NCBI GenBank assembly: GCA_913058345.1
Contig: CAJXQR010000008.1
Location: 114,910 to 178,909 of the forward strand
Direction of reading: 5' to 3'
Length of the DNA: 64,000 nucleotides
DNA from: an uncultured Gammaproteobacteria bacterium
GTDB taxonomy: Bacteria; Pseudomonadota; Gammaproteobacteria; Pseudomonadales; Porticoccaceae
How positions within the stretch are numbered: position 1 is the stretch's first letter; each line of letters opens with the position of its first letter. Below are positions 37,730 through 48,177 of the stretch, piece by piece. The notes under the pieces are model-generated. The model was not told where the DNA came from. It saw only the letters and a program-made list of their open reading frames with translations, and did no database searches. The position numbers and the translations under genes were made by a program.

Positions 37730-38032
37730 ATGGATTTAACGCCGCGAGAAAAAGACAAATTGTTGCTCTTCACGGCAGCGCAATTGGCTGAACGGCGCAA
37801 AGCGCGGGGCTTAAAATTGAATTACCCCGAGGCTATCGCTTTAATTTCATTCGAGATTATTGAAGGTGCCCGCGATGGGCGCACTGTCGCGGAGCTGATG
37901 GACTACGGTCGCACACTGCTCAGCGCCGATGACGTAATGGAGGGCATTGCGGAAATGCTTCACGATGTGCAGGTGGAAGCCACCTTTCCAGATGGCACCA
38001 AACTGGTGACTGTCCACAACCCGATTATTTAA
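37730..38032 (+). CDS. ureA: Urease subunit gamma
   Basis: A 100-residue gamma subunit. [30 protein letters not shown] and [15 protein letters not shown] are diagnostic and the length is standard. It is separate from the beta subunit gene, as in most bacteria. Confidence 0.98.
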   Translation: MDLTPREKDKLLLFTAAQLAERRKARGLKLNYPEAIALISFEIIEGARDGRTVAELMDYGRTLLSADDVMEGIAEMLHDVQVEATFPDGTKLVTVHNPII

Positions 38033-38058
38033 TTATTGTTTAAAGTGGAGGCGCGATA

Positions 38059-38364
38059 ATGAATCCTGGAGAAATGCTGATTGAGCCGGGTGAGCTGGAG
38101 ATTAACGCGGGCAAACCGGTGATTACTGTGGCGGTGGCTAATAGCGGTGATCGACCCATACAGGTGGGCTCCCACTATCACTTTTATGAAACCAACAACG
38201 CCCTGCATTTTGACCGCGAATCAACGCGGGGTTGCAGACTCGATATTCCCGCTGGCACCGCCGTGCGTTTTGAACCGGGGCAAAGCCGGGATGTTAATTT
38301 AATTCCCTTTGGTGGTGAGCGGGTGGTTTATGGTTTTCAGGCGAAAGTATCGGGGAAGCTGTAA
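38059..38364 (+). CDS. ureB: Urease subunit beta
   Basis: A 101-residue beta subunit with [27 protein letters not shown] and [21 protein letters not shown] motifs (here GCRLDIPAG). Length and position after ureA are usual. Normally ureC follows directly; here a methyltransferase gene intervenes. Confidence 0.97.
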   Translation: MNPGEMLIEPGELEINAGKPVITVAVANSGDRPIQVGSHYHFYETNNALHFDRESTRGCRLDIPAGTAVRFEPGQSRDVNLIPFGGERVVYGFQAKVSGKL

Positions 38365-38480
38365 TAGTATTGTTTTGGGGTAAGGGGGCGCATCGGCGTT
38401 CTTTATAAATAAGGTGCAGTGTTACTACTGACGAAGTAAAGCATGTGTTACTGGCAGCTGTATGTTTATCGGATATCAAA

Positions 38481-39179
38481 ATGGTCAGCAATTTCTCCGA
38501 TCAAAAAATTATTGATTCCTGGGAAAAGAATGTCGAACCCTGGGTGCTTTCCGTGCGAGAAGGGGAAATACAAAGCCGTGTATTGGTGACGAATCATGCG
38601 ATAGTCGACGTGGTGTTAGCGGAGAAACCCAAAACCGTGCTCGATATTGGCTGCGGCGAAGGCTGGCTGGTCAGAGAGCTGGCCGCAGCGGGGGTCGATA
38701 CTCTGGGCATCGATGCTATACCGGCACTTATAGCATCGGCAGAAAAAGCCGGTGGCGGGCGATTTAAGGTCCTGCCCATTGAGCATTTGTCGAGTCAAAC
38801 CCTTGGTGAAACATATGACGCTCTTGTTTGTAACTTTTCTCTGCTGGGCAAAGAATGTGTCGATCAACTCTTTCAATTGGCACCGTCGCTATTGAAAGAA
38901 GGTGGCTCGATAATTGTGCAGACAGTTCATCCCTCAATGGGGGGTGGTGAAGGATACGAGGATGCTTGGCGCGAAGAGTCATGGGTGGGTTTTAACCGTC
39001 AGTTTAGTGATCCTGCCCCCTGGTATTTCCGAACCTTAGAGTCATGGGTAGCCTTGTTTTCGCGTGCGGATCTGAAGTTTGTCAGTCTACGAGAGCCGAG
39101 ACATCCGGAAACCGGGTTTCCTGTTTCCATTATTTTTGTTGGTATGAAAGTCAGCGAACACGTCGACATTTGTCGATAA
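38481..39179 (+). CDS. Class I SAM-dependent methyltransferase, inserted between ureB and ureC
   Basis: About 232 residues with a Rossmann methyltransferase fold. Motif I is VLDIGCGEGWL, the acidic residue after strand 2 is in GIDAIP, and a motif IV-like segment is YDALVCNFSLLGKE. The substrate is unknown. The frame begins at a GTG at 38445, but ATG 38481 is a better start. It lies in the same direction as the urease genes, 116 bases after ureB and 26 bases before ureC, so it is probably co-transcribed. It may modify a urease component, or it may be an unrelated insertion. Confidence 0.85.
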   Translation: MVSNFSDQKIIDSWEKNVEPWVLSVREGEIQSRVLVTNHAIVDVVLAEKPKTVLDIGCGEGWLVRELAAAGVDTLGIDAIPALIASAEKAGGGRFKVLPIEHLSSQTLGETYDALVCNFSLLGKECVDQLFQLAPSLLKEGGSIIVQTVHPSMGGGEGYEDAWREESWVGFNRQFSDPAPWYFRTLESWVALFSRADLKFVSLREPRHPETGFPVSIIFVGMKVSEHVDICR

Positions 39180-39205
39180 CTCACTCTGAGGTAAGGAGTC
39201 ATTAA

Positions 39206-40909
39206 ATGTCAAAAATAGACCGCCACGCCTATGCGCAAATGTACGGCCCCACCGTTGGTGACCGCATACGCTTGGGCGACACTGAGCTCTTTATCGAAGT
39301 CGAGAAAGATTACACCCGCTATGGCGACGAGGTGAAATTTGGCGGTGGCAAGGTGATTAGAGACGGCATGGGTCAGAGCCAAAGGTCGCGTGCGGAAACA
39401 GTCGATACCTTGATTACCAATGCCCTCATCCTTGACCACTGGGGCATTGTCAAAGCCGATGTGGGTATTAAAGAGGGTCGCATTTGTGCGATTGGTAAAG
39501 GCGGCAACCCGGATGTGCAGGACGGCGTTGATATTATCGTTGGGCCGAGCACCGAGGTGATTGCCGGTGAAGGGCAAATTCTCACGGCGGGGGGCGTCGA
39601 TGCCCATATCCATTTTATCTGCCCCCAGCAAATTGAAGAGGCTCTGATGTCGGGCGTCACCACGATGATTGGTGGCGGCACTGGCCCGGCAACGGGAACG
39701 AACGCGACCACCTGCACACCGGGCGCCTGGCATATTGGCAATATGCTCAAAGCAGCGGAAGGCCTACCGATGAATATCGGTCTGCTTGGCAAGGGCAATA
39801 GCAGTTTGCCCGGGGGGCTCGAAGAGCAGCTCAGCGCCGGGGCCATGGGTTTAAAGTTGCATGAGGACTGGGGGACGACGCCCGCCTCGATTGATAATTG
39901 CCTGAGTGTTGCTGAGCGTTACGACATTCAGGTTGCCATTCATACCGATACCTTGAATGAGTCGGGCTTTGTCGAAGATACTCTCGCGGCATTCAAGGGG
40001 CGGGCGATTCATACCTACCACACCGAGGGTGCAGGGGGTGGCCACGCGCCGGATATTATCCGCGCCTGTGGTGAAGCTCATGTGCTGCCCTCGTCGACAA
40101 ACCCAACGCGCCCCTACACGGTAAACACGGTTGACGAGCACCTCGATATGCTCATGGTTTGTCATCACCTCGATGCGGGTATCCCCGAAGACGTTGCCTT
40201 CGCCGATTCGCGGATTCGTCGCGAAACCATTGCCGCCGAAGATGTTCTTCACGATCTGGGGGCTTTCAGTATGATTGCCTCTGATTCACAGGCCATGGGG
40301 CGCGTCGGTGAAGTGATTATTCGTACCTGGCAGACGGCCCATAAAATGAAAGTACAGCGGGGCCCACTGCCGGAAGACAGCGCGAGAAACGATAATTTCC
40401 GTGCCCGCCGTTATATTGCTAAATATACGATCAACCCGGCTATTACCCATGGTATAGGGCATGAAGTGGGCTCGGTTGAAGTCGGGAAAATGGCCGACCT
40501 GGTGCTGTGGAAACCAGCTTTTTTCGGTGTTAAGCCCGCGTTGATTATTAAAGCGGGCATGATTGCCGCAGCGCCTATGGGTGATCCCAATGCCTCCATA
40601 CCCACGCCTCAGCCAGTGCACTATCGCACTATGTTTGGCGCCTTTGGTAAGGCGGTGGTTGATACCAGCGTACACTTTGTCTCTCAAGCGGCTCTGGCCA
40701 GTGAGATTGACCGGACTCTCGGTTTAGAGCGCCCGCTGGTGGCGGTCAAAAATACTCGTAACATTCGCAAAAGTGATTTGTTGCTTAATACCGCGCAGCC
40801 AGTCATTGAGGTCAACCCGCAGACCTATGAGGTGCGAGCTGATGGCGTGTTGTTGACCTGTGAGCCCGCAGAGGTATTACCTTTGGCGCAACGCTATTTC
40901 CTTTTTTAG
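39206..40909 (+). CDS. ureC: Urease subunit alpha
   Basis: A 567-residue catalytic subunit that hydrolyses urea to ammonia and carbamate. All nickel ligands are present: His134 and His136 (HIHF), carbamylated Lys217 (GLKLHEDWG), His246 and His272, and Asp in ASDSQAMGR. The mobile flap MVCHHLD supplies the catalytic His320. Length and the final FLF are normal. Confidence 0.98.
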   Translation: MSKIDRHAYAQMYGPTVGDRIRLGDTELFIEVEKDYTRYGDEVKFGGGKVIRDGMGQSQRSRAETVDTLITNALILDHWGIVKADVGIKEGRICAIGKGGNPDVQDGVDIIVGPSTEVIAGEGQILTAGGVDAHIHFICPQQIEEALMSGVTTMIGGGTGPATGTNATTCTPGAWHIGNMLKAAEGLPMNIGLLGKGNSSLPGGLEEQLSAGAMGLKLHEDWGTTPASIDNCLSVAERYDIQVAIHTDTLNESGFVEDTLAAFKGRAIHTYHTEGAGGGHAPDIIRACGEAHVLPSSTNPTRPYTVNTVDEHLDMLMVCHHLDAGIPEDVAFADSRIRRETIAAEDVLHDLGAFSMIASDSQAMGRVGEVIIRTWQTAHKMKVQRGPLPEDSARNDNFRARRYIAKYTINPAITHGIGHEVGSVEVGKMADLVLWKPAFFGVKPALIIKAGMIAAAPMGDPNASIPTPQPVHYRTMFGAFGKAVVDTSVHFVSQAALASEIDRTLGLERPLVAVKNTRNIRKSDLLLNTAQPVIEVNPQTYEVRADGVLLTCEPAEVLPLAQRYFLF

Positions 40910-40943
40910 CCCTTCTTTCCTTCTGTTTTAGGCGCCGTCTACC

Positions 40944-41447
40944 ATGCGAAAAATCACCACAATGATTGACCGGGAAGTGTCATGTGAACCCGCTGATTCA
41001 GCAATCAGCGAGCTTGTTTTACCTTATGACACGCGTAAGAAAAGTCGCTTCAAAGCGCAAACTGCCAGCGGTGAAACCTTGGGTGTGATGTTGCCGCGGG
41101 GCCAGGTATTACGTGGCGGTGATGTCTTGGCCGATGCTGACGGTGCACAAGTGCGCATCGTCGCCGCCATGGAGCCTGTGAGCTGGGTGCAGGGTGGCAC
41201 GCCTCAGACACTGGCGCGTGCGGCCTATCATTTGGGTAATCGGCACATGCCTTTACAGGTGGGTGAAAACTGGTTGTGTTATCAGCATGACCATGTGCTA
41301 GATGACATGGTGCGGGGGCTGGGTTTGCAGGTCAGTATTGTCGAGGCAGCGTTTGAGCCGGAGGAGGGGGCCTATGCTGCGCACTCTCAAGCTCACGCGC
41401 AGTCACATACCCATCGCTCTGAAAATACGCATGGGCACAGTCATTAA
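40944..41447 (+). CDS. ureE: Urease accessory protein UreE
   Basis: A 167-residue nickel chaperone. The core carries [10 protein letters not shown] with the dimer-interface His, and [12 protein letters not shown] follows. The last 21 residues contain seven His, a nickel-storing tail as in Klebsiella UreE. Confidence 0.95.
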   Translation: MRKITTMIDREVSCEPADSAISELVLPYDTRKKSRFKAQTASGETLGVMLPRGQVLRGGDVLADADGAQVRIVAAMEPVSWVQGGTPQTLARAAYHLGNRHMPLQVGENWLCYQHDHVLDDMVRGLGLQVSIVEAAFEPEEGAYAAHSQAHAQSHTHRSENTHGHSH

Positions 41448-41553
41448 GGTGGCTGAAGCAAGGACGAGTAGAGGGCTTAGCGCGAATGCTCGTGTCTCTA
41501 ATGCCCACACCGCTAATCCCTGCTCCTCTAACCCCAGCGCTTCTAATCCCGCC

Positions 41554-42219
41554 ATGCTGTTTCAGCTGCTGCGCTTTTCTAGCCCCTCTTTGCCGATTGG
41601 CGGTTTTGCCTGGTCTCAGGGGCTGGAGTCAGCGATTGATCTCGGCTGGCTAAAGCATGAAGAAGACTTGCATGGCTGGTTGCTGGCGATGCTTGAGCAG
41701 AGTTTTGCCCATCAGGAGTTACCCTTGTTGTTGCGAATGCTGCCCGGTGGTGATGATGCGAAAACAGGGCTCGATACACTGGCTTACTGGAATGAGCGCT
41801 CTTTAGCGCTGCGTGAATCGGCTGAACTGCGTTTAGAAGATGTGCAGATGGGGCGGGCACTTTTACAGTTGGCGCTGTCGTTGAATATCGGTGGCGCCAA
41901 AAGCTGGCCCGCCGAAAAAGATATCTCTTATCTGGCCGCTTTTGCCATGGCCTGTGGTTACTACAATATTGACTTTGAGCCAGCGGCGACTGGCTACATT
42001 TGGTCCTGGTTAGACAATCAAATTGCGGCAGCCATTAAGCTCTTCCCGCTGGGGCAAACGTCGGGTCAGTTATTGATAGAGCAACTGGCGCCGGCGATCA
42101 CAGTGGTGATTGACACTGCCAGGCAAGTGGCTGACGACGATGTCGGCATCAGCCTACAGGGGCAGGTTATGGCCAGTATGCTGCACGAGAGTCAATACAG
42201 CAGAATGTTTCGTTCCTGA
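41554..42219 (+). CDS. ureF: Urease accessory protein UreF
   Basis: At least 221 residues of UreF, the GTPase regulator of urease assembly. LLRFSSPSLPIGGFAWSQGLESAID and the closing MHESQYSRMFRS-like MLHESQYSRMFRS are family features. The start is uncertain. ATG 41554 gives a slightly short amino terminus with no ribosome site. ATG 41431 or GTG 41449 would add a low-complexity Ser/Asn/Ala-rich stretch, the former overlapping ureE. Confidence 0.9.
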   Translation: MLFQLLRFSSPSLPIGGFAWSQGLESAIDLGWLKHEEDLHGWLLAMLEQSFAHQELPLLLRMLPGGDDAKTGLDTLAYWNERSLALRESAELRLEDVQMGRALLQLALSLNIGGAKSWPAEKDISYLAAFAMACGYYNIDFEPAATGYIWSWLDNQIAAAIKLFPLGQTSGQLLIEQLAPAITVVIDTARQVADDDVGISLQGQVMASMLHESQYSRMFRS

Positions 42220-42280
42220 GAGACGCTATTTTGGGTTTCTCAGCATCATCTTCAATGTAAATCAATCAAACAGGTAGTCA

Positions 42281-42889
42281 ATGATGAAAAAACAAGCCTT
42301 ACGCGTGGGTGTCGGTGGTCCGGTGGGTTCGGGTAAAACAGCGATGGTACTGCGCTTGTGCGAGGCCATGCGTGAAGATTTCGATATTGCTGTTGTGACC
42401 AACGATATTTATACCCGCGAAGATGCGGAGTTTCTCACCCGTAACGATGCGCTATCGCCAGAGCGCATCGTTGGTGTCGAAACGGGCGGTTGCCCGCATA
42501 CCGCTATTCGTGAAGATGCCTCTATGAATCTGGCGGCGGTCGCTGAATTGAACGAACGCTTTCCCAATCTCGATATCGTTTTTATAGAAAGCGGTGGCGA
42601 CAACCTCAGCGCGACATTTAGTCCCGAGCTGTCTGATTTTACGATATATGTGATTGATGTTTCGGCGGGGGATAAAATTCCCCGTAAGGGTGGACCGGGT
42701 ATTACCAAATCAGATTTATTGGTAATTAATAAAATTGATATTGCGCCCTTTGTTGGTGCGTCTCTGGAAGTCATGGAGAGAGATGCGCAGAAGATGCGTA
42801 AGGATAAGCCCTTTCTGTTTACCAACATGAAAGATAAGAGTGGTCTTGACGCGGTCATTTCAACAATTCGTGATTTGGGAATGTTGTAA
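42281..42889 (+). CDS. ureG: Urease accessory GTPase UreG
   Basis: A 202-residue SIMIBI GTPase that powers nickel insertion. The P-loop GGPVGSGKT is at residues 12-20, the metal motif is GCPHT, and the G4-type motif is VINKIDIA. Two adjacent ATGs occur (42281 and 42284). Confidence 0.97.
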   Translation: MMKKQALRVGVGGPVGSGKTAMVLRLCEAMREDFDIAVVTNDIYTREDAEFLTRNDALSPERIVGVETGGCPHTAIREDASMNLAAVAELNERFPNLDIVFIESGGDNLSATFSPELSDFTIYVIDVSAGDKIPRKGGPGITKSDLLVINKIDIAPFVGASLEVMERDAQKMRKDKPFLFTNMKDKSGLDAVISTIRDLGML

Positions 42890-43093
42890 ATAAGCCTGTA
42901 TTTGCAATATTTTCTACGGCTAAAGTGCCATCTTATTAATTGGCTCGATTGTAAAAAATAGTCGCGCACTTTATTGATGCGTCATGCGATCTGTTGGTGC
43001 GTGCCATTGTTTTAATTCCTATTTATTAGCCCTCAGTCTCTAAAAAAGCCTTTATTCAAGGTTGTTTGCTTGTTTCTATTTTCTTTTTTTGTT

Positions 43094-43108
43094 TGGCATG
43101 GAATCTGC
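43094..43108 (+). promoter_or_regulatory. Sigma-54-type promoter of the urt operon
   Basis: TGGCATGGAATCTGC matches the -24/-12 consensus TGGCAC-N5-TTGC, with GG and GC ten bases apart and T-rich sequence after. It lies 68 bases before the urtA start. This fits known NtrC/sigma-54 control of urea uptake under nitrogen limitation. A clear NtrC site was not fixed upstream. Confidence 0.72.
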
Positions 43109-43175
43109 TTTTACTGGTTCAGCGTTAATTCGCCTTTTTAGAAGACCACTAAAAATTGATTGATGGAGAGCAAAT

Positions 43176-44504
43176 ATGAAAAGAGATTCAGACAAATTAT
43201 CGCCATTCACATCGCGATCGTGGCTAAAAAAAGCCGGTATGGCGGCGGGTGTTGCTGCTCTGACCTTATCAGCCAGCATCGCCCAGGCGGCAGACACGAT
43301 TAAGGTTGGTGTATTGCACTCTCTGTCAGGAACCATGGCAATTAGTGAAACAACACTGAAAGATACTGTTTTGATGTTGATTGAAGATCAGAACAAAAAA
43401 GGTGGCTTATTGGGTAAACAGCTGGAGCCCGTGGTGGTTGATCCCGCGTCAAACTGGCCTCTGTTTGCTGAAAAAACAAAAGAATTGCTGGGCAAAGAAA
43501 AGGTTGATGTGATTTTCGGTTGCTGGACTTCCGTGTCACGTAAATCAGCTCTACCTGTTTTAGAAGAAATGAACGGCCTGCTGTTTTACCCGGTGCAATA
43601 TGAGGGTGAAGAGTCTTCAAAAAATGTTTTTTACACGGGCGCTGCGCCTAACCAGCAGGCTATTCCAGCGGTTGATTATTTAATGGAAGAGGTGGGTGTG
43701 AAACGCTGGGTGCTAGCGGGTACTGATTATGTCTATCCGCGTACCACGAATAAAATTCTCGAGTCTTATCTCAAAGGTAAAGGTGTAGCGGCTGAAGATA
43801 TTATGATTAGCTACACTCCTTTCGGCCACTCTGACTGGCAGACCATTGTCTCTGATGTGAAGAAGTTTGGCTCAGCAGGCAAGAAAACAGCGGTGGTTTC
43901 CACCATTAATGGTGATGCCAACGTGCCTTTTTATAAAGAGCTGGCTAATCAGGGTGTGTCTGCTGAAGACATTCCTGTAGTGGCTTTTTCTGTCGGAGAA
44001 GAAGAGCTGTCTGGTTTTGATACCACGCCTTTAGTGGGCCACCTGGCCGCATGGAATTATTTTATGAGTGCTGATGCCGAGGCTAATGATGATTTTATTA
44101 CCCAATGGCACACATTTATTAAAGACGAAGATCGTGTGACCAACGACCCTATGGAAGCGACGTACATCGGCTTTAAAATGTGGGCGAAGGCTGTGGAGAA
44201 AGCAGGCACTACCGAGGTTGATAAAGTACGCCCTGCTATGTACGGCATCACGGTTGACAATTTGACTGGCGGCACGGCAAAAATGTTACCTAATCATCAC
44301 CTCACCAAGCCTGTGTTGATCGGTGAAATCCAGGAAGATGGCCAGTTTGAAACAGTATGGCAGACGGAGTCTGAAGTACCTGGTGATGCCTGGACCGACT
44401 TCTTACCCGAAAGCGCCAAGCTCATCTCTGATTGGCAGGATCCGAAAATTATGTGTGGTAATTACAACACTGAAACCAAGACGTGCTCTGGCCAAAACTA
44501 TTAA
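43176..44504 (+). CDS. urtA: Urea ABC transporter substrate-binding protein
   Basis: A 442-residue periplasmic urea-binding protein. The signal peptide ends about residue 38 (ASIAQA). The mature protein begins DTIKVGVLHSLSGTMAISE, and FGCWTSVSRKSALPV, FYPVQYEGEE and YTPFGHSDWQTIV are characteristic of UrtA/AmiC-type proteins. It is the first gene of urtABCDE. Confidence 0.97.
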   Translation: MKRDSDKLSPFTSRSWLKKAGMAAGVAALTLSASIAQAADTIKVGVLHSLSGTMAISETTLKDTVLMLIEDQNKKGGLLGKQLEPVVVDPASNWPLFAEKTKELLGKEKVDVIFGCWTSVSRKSALPVLEEMNGLLFYPVQYEGEESSKNVFYTGAAPNQQAIPAVDYLMEEVGVKRWVLAGTDYVYPRTTNKILESYLKGKGVAAEDIMISYTPFGHSDWQTIVSDVKKFGSAGKKTAVVSTINGDANVPFYKELANQGVSAEDIPVVAFSVGEEELSGFDTTPLVGHLAAWNYFMSADAEANDDFITQWHTFIKDEDRVTNDPMEATYIGFKMWAKAVEKAGTTEVDKVRPAMYGITVDNLTGGTAKMLPNHHLTKPVLIGEIQEDGQFETVWQTESEVPGDAWTDFLPESAKLISDWQDPKIMCGNYNTETKTCSGQNY

Positions 44505-44607
44505 GAACGATTAAGCGATTCGGCTAGTGCTATCTTTCTCCAGTTTTGTCAGCCTTTTGGGTTGGGCGAGGCTGGAGTCTCATAAATTTTCTAGAAGGCT
44601 AAAGGCA

Positions 44608-46248
44608 ATGAGTGGTTCGTTACGCGCCTTATTTGTGTCGTTCCTGGCATTGTTCATTTTTTCCTCGTCACTATCAGTCAATTCGTTTGCGCAAGAATTG
44701 GGCTTTAGTGAGCATATCGCCAGGCTTGCGAAGAGTAAGTTGCGTGAAAAAGCAGAGCTTATTGACCTTATTGCTGAAACAAAAGATCCTCGTGTGCCTG
44801 ATCTTTTTGAAGATTTGTTGGACGGGGATCTTTACTACATCAAGAAGACTGGCCAGATTGTCGCCATTGAAAAAGTCGAGTCCGGCTATCAGGCAAGCGA
44901 TGTATTGTCCTTAAAGTCGCTCGGTGTCGTTGGCAAGCGCAGTGTAAAAAAAATTGGCGTGAATAACGCGCTACGCCGACAGTTACGCAGTTATATCGCT
45001 ACTTTTAATCTAAGCAGTGATGAGGCGAACGTTCGTCTAGAGGCCGCGAAGGCTCTGCTGAAAGCGCCGGAAGCGTCTTTCCTACCCATCCTGGACACTG
45101 CTCTGGTTGCTGAGGCGGATGCGGATGTACGCAGTGCGATGGTTATTGCGCGCTCAGCAATACTCCTCGCCAGTGATGATGCTGAGCAGCGTTTAGTGGC
45201 GGTTAATGGCTTGCGCGGAGCCACTGATAAAAAGGTGATGACTCTCCTCGAGCAGTTATTACTGGAGGATGGAGCCGGCAATAGTGCCGAGCCCGATGAG
45301 AGAGTGCGCCAGGCTGCCGAAGAAGTGTTGAGCAGCCTGCATACCCAGGCGCGTGTCTATAAGGTGATGGAAGACTTATTTTTTGGTATTAGTCTCGGTT
45401 CAGTGCTGCTACTAGCAGCGATTGGTTTGGCTATTACCTTTGGCGTCATGGGCGTGATCAATATGGCCCATGGCGAGATGATTATGCTCGGTGCCTATAC
45501 AACGTATGTGGTGCAGCTGTTGATGCCGAACAATATTGGCCTGTCATTGGTGGTTGCCGTGCCAGCGGCATTTCTAGTGTCTGGCTTATTCGGTGTGATT
45601 ATTGAGCGTAGTGTGATCCGTTTTCTCTATGGCCGCCCTCTGGAAACACTGCTGGCGACCTTTGGTATCAGCTTGATGTTGCAGCAGCTTGTGCGGTCTG
45701 TTTTCACACCTTTAAATCGCTCAGTCATTACACCCGAATGGATGAGTGGCTCATGGGAAGTTAACGGCATGTTGTCACTGACCTACAACCGGCTGTACAT
45801 CATCTTTTTTGCCCTGGCCGTCCTCTTCTTATTGATACAGCTCTTAAAGCGTACGTTCTTCGGTTTGCAGATGCGGGCAGTGACGCAAAATCGAGCGATG
45901 GCCAGTTCGATGGGTATTCGCACGGGCTGGGTTGATGCCATGACCTTTGGTCTGGGCTCTGGTGTCGCGGGCATTGCCGGTGTCGCTCTGAGTCAGCTGA
46001 CCAATGTGGGGCCAAACATGGGCCAAGCCTACATTATTGATTCTTTTATGGTGGTGGTTTTTGGCGGGGTGGGTAACTTATTGGGTACCTTTGTCGGCGC
46101 TATGAGTCTGGGTATCGTCAACAAATTTGCTGAGCCGATGATCGGTGCGGTATTGGCGAAAATTCTCATTCTCGTCTTTGTTATCTTGTTTATTCAGCGT
46201 CGACCTCGAGGGCTCTTTGCCCTTAAAGGTCGCTTTGTTGAGGATTAA
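44608..46248 (+). CDS. urtB: Urea ABC transporter permease UrtB
   Basis: A 546-residue permease. A signal sequence (residues 1-28) is followed by about 220 residues of helical, HEAT-like extracytoplasmic sequence, then the LivH-type membrane domain (ITFGVMGVINMAHGEMIMLGAYTTY). The long amino-terminal domain is usual for UrtB. ATG 44608 is preferred to the earlier in-frame GTG at 44527. Confidence 0.95.
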   Translation: MSGSLRALFVSFLALFIFSSSLSVNSFAQELGFSEHIARLAKSKLREKAELIDLIAETKDPRVPDLFEDLLDGDLYYIKKTGQIVAIEKVESGYQASDVLSLKSLGVVGKRSVKKIGVNNALRRQLRSYIATFNLSSDEANVRLEAAKALLKAPEASFLPILDTALVAEADADVRSAMVIARSAILLASDDAEQRLVAVNGLRGATDKKVMTLLEQLLLEDGAGNSAEPDERVRQAAEEVLSSLHTQARVYKVMEDLFFGISLGSVLLLAAIGLAITFGVMGVINMAHGEMIMLGAYTTYVVQLLMPNNIGLSLVVAVPAAFLVSGLFGVIIERSVIRFLYGRPLETLLATFGISLMLQQLVRSVFTPLNRSVITPEWMSGSWEVNGMLSLTYNRLYIIFFALAVLFLLIQLLKRTFFGLQMRAVTQNRAMASSMGIRTGWVDAMTFGLGSGVAGIAGVALSQLTNVGPNMGQAYIIDSFMVVVFGGVGNLLGTFVGAMSLGIVNKFAEPMIGAVLAKILILVFVILFIQRRPRGLFALKGRFVED

Positions 46249-46251
46249 TTG

Positions 46252-47421
46252 ATGAATATTACACAAGGACATTGGTGGCGAAGCGATAGAGGTGGCCAAT
46301 GGTTGATAACGGTCATTGCCGTGGTTACGGTCATGGTGCCGGTACTGAACTTGGTCGTCCCAGAGGACTCGGTCTTTCATCTGTCGACCTACGCGGTGTC
46401 GCTGTTGGGTAAATATTTGTGCTATGCCCTGCTGGCTCTGGCGGTGGACTTAATTTGGGGCTATGCCGGTATTCTCAGTCTCGGGCACGGCGCTTTTTTT
46501 GCGCTGGGTGGTTACGCCATTGGCATGTATATGATGCGTCAAATTGGTGAGCGCGGCGTCTACGGTAATGCGGATTTGCCCGATTTTATGGTTTTCCTTA
46601 ATTGGAGTGAATTACCCTGGTATTGGCTCGGCTTTGATAATTTCTCTTTTGCCCTGTTAATGGTACTCGTGGCACCGGCCATTTTAGCTTTTGTCTTTGG
46701 CTGGCTGGCCTTTCGCTCGCGGGTGACGGGTGTTTATTTTTCAATTATTAGCCAGGCCTTGACCTACGCATTGATGCTGGCCTTTTTCCGCAATGATATG
46801 GGCTTTGGTGGTAACAACGGTTTAACGGATTTTAAAGATTTGTTGGGCTATAGCTTGCAGCTGGATTCGACCAAGAATGCGCTGTTTGTGTGTTCTGGGT
46901 TGGCGCTGATTGGTGGGTATATCTTGTGCCGTTATGTGGTCTCTTCAAAATTAGGCCGAGTCCTGGTGTCAATACGTGATGCTGAGAGCCGCACCCGCTT
47001 CGTTGGTTACAGAGTCGAACATTATAAGTTATTCGTGTTTGTGCTCAGCGCCATGCTGGCGGGCATTGCCGGTGCGCTTTACGTCCCTCAGGTTGGCATT
47101 ATTAACCCTGGTGAATTTTCACCCATTAATTCTATTGAAATTATTATTTGGGTCGCGGTGGGTGGTCGTGGTTATTTATTTGGTGCTGTTATCGGGGCCG
47201 TGTTGGTGAATTACGGGAAAACCTATTTCACCGGTGCTTTTCCGGAAATCTGGCTGTTCTTCCTCGGTGGATTGTTTGTTGTATCGACATTATTTTTACC
47301 CCAAGGAGTGGTGGGCTTGGTAAAAAAACGGACTATTAAAAGACAAGGGGATGGCCACGCAAAGAAAGAAGCGCTTCCTGAAACTGATGGCCATACCTCG
47401 AGCAAGGAGGTGTCGTCATGA
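46252..47421 (+). CDS. urtC: Urea ABC transporter permease UrtC
   Basis: A 389-residue LivM-type permease. VDLIWGYAGILSLGHGAFFALGGYAIGMYMMRQIG and SVRDAESRTRFVGY-like SIRDAESRTRFVGY are characteristic. It begins three bases after the urtB stop and overlaps urtD by four bases. Confidence 0.96.
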   Translation: MNITQGHWWRSDRGGQWLITVIAVVTVMVPVLNLVVPEDSVFHLSTYAVSLLGKYLCYALLALAVDLIWGYAGILSLGHGAFFALGGYAIGMYMMRQIGERGVYGNADLPDFMVFLNWSELPWYWLGFDNFSFALLMVLVAPAILAFVFGWLAFRSRVTGVYFSIISQALTYALMLAFFRNDMGFGGNNGLTDFKDLLGYSLQLDSTKNALFVCSGLALIGGYILCRYVVSSKLGRVLVSIRDAESRTRFVGYRVEHYKLFVFVLSAMLAGIAGALYVPQVGIINPGEFSPINSIEIIIWVAVGGRGYLFGAVIGAVLVNYGKTYFTGAFPEIWLFFLGGLFVVSTLFLPQGVVGLVKKRTIKRQGDGHAKKEALPETDGHTSSKEVSS

Positions 47422-48176
47422 GCGTTGGCGTCCATATCCCTACAAACATGCTATATCTCGACAACGTGACGGTCTCTTTTGATGGTTTCAAGGCGCTTAA
47501 TGCTTTGTCGCTAGTGGTTGCTCCCGGTGAGTTACGCGCCATTATCGGCCCCAATGGCGCTGGAAAAACCACCATGATGGATGTCATTACAGGCAAGTTG
47601 CGGCCCGATTCAGGTACGGTTTTTTTTCGCGATAGTATTGATTTAACCCAGTTTGACGAGGCAGATGTGGCCAATCTGGGGATTGGCCGCAAATTTCAAA
47701 AGCCAACTGTTATTGAAAGCCTTACGGTTGAGCAAAATTTAGATCTCGCGATGGCGGGCAATCGTGGTGTTTTCAAAACCTTGTTTTTTAAACAAAGTAC
47801 TGAGCAGTACGAGCGGATTAGCGAAATTGTTTCTCTGATTGGTTTAATAGAAAAGCGCAGTGATATTGCCGGTTCTCTATCTCACGGACAAAAGCAGTGG
47901 CTGGAAATAGGTATGCTGATTATTCAGGAGCCGGAACTTTTACTGGTCGACGAACCCGCTGCGGGAATGACTGACCAGGAAACAGAGCTGACGGCGCAAT
48001 TGCTAAAAGACATTAGCGGCGAGCGTTCTGTTGTCGTGGTCGAGCATGATATGGAGTTTATTAAAGCGTTGGACTGCCATGTCACGGTACTGCATGAAGG
48101 GCATCAGCTGGCCGAGGGCTCTCTGGCCCATGTGCAACAGGATGAGCGAGTCATTGAGGTTTATCTAGGGCGTTAA
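47418..48176 (+). CDS. urtD: Urea ABC transporter ATPase UrtD
   Basis: A 252-residue ABC ATPase of the LivG type. Walker A is GPNGAGKTT, the signature is LSHGQKQWLEIG, and Walker B is LLLVDEPAAGMT. Its ATG overlaps the TGA of urtC. Confidence 0.97.
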   Translation: MSVGVHIPTNMLYLDNVTVSFDGFKALNALSLVVAPGELRAIIGPNGAGKTTMMDVITGKLRPDSGTVFFRDSIDLTQFDEADVANLGIGRKFQKPTVIESLTVEQNLDLAMAGNRGVFKTLFFKQSTEQYERISEIVSLIGLIEKRSDIAGSLSHGQKQWLEIGMLIIQEPELLLVDEPAAGMTDQETELTAQLLKDISGERSVVVVEHDMEFIKALDCHVTVLHEGHQLAEGSLAHVQQDERVIEVYLGR

Positions 48177-48177
48177 G

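Noticed and set aside
41302..41553. Long amino-terminal extension of UreF
   Set aside because: Most of it overlaps ureE in another frame, and the remainder is low-complexity without a ribosome site; kept only as an alternative start.
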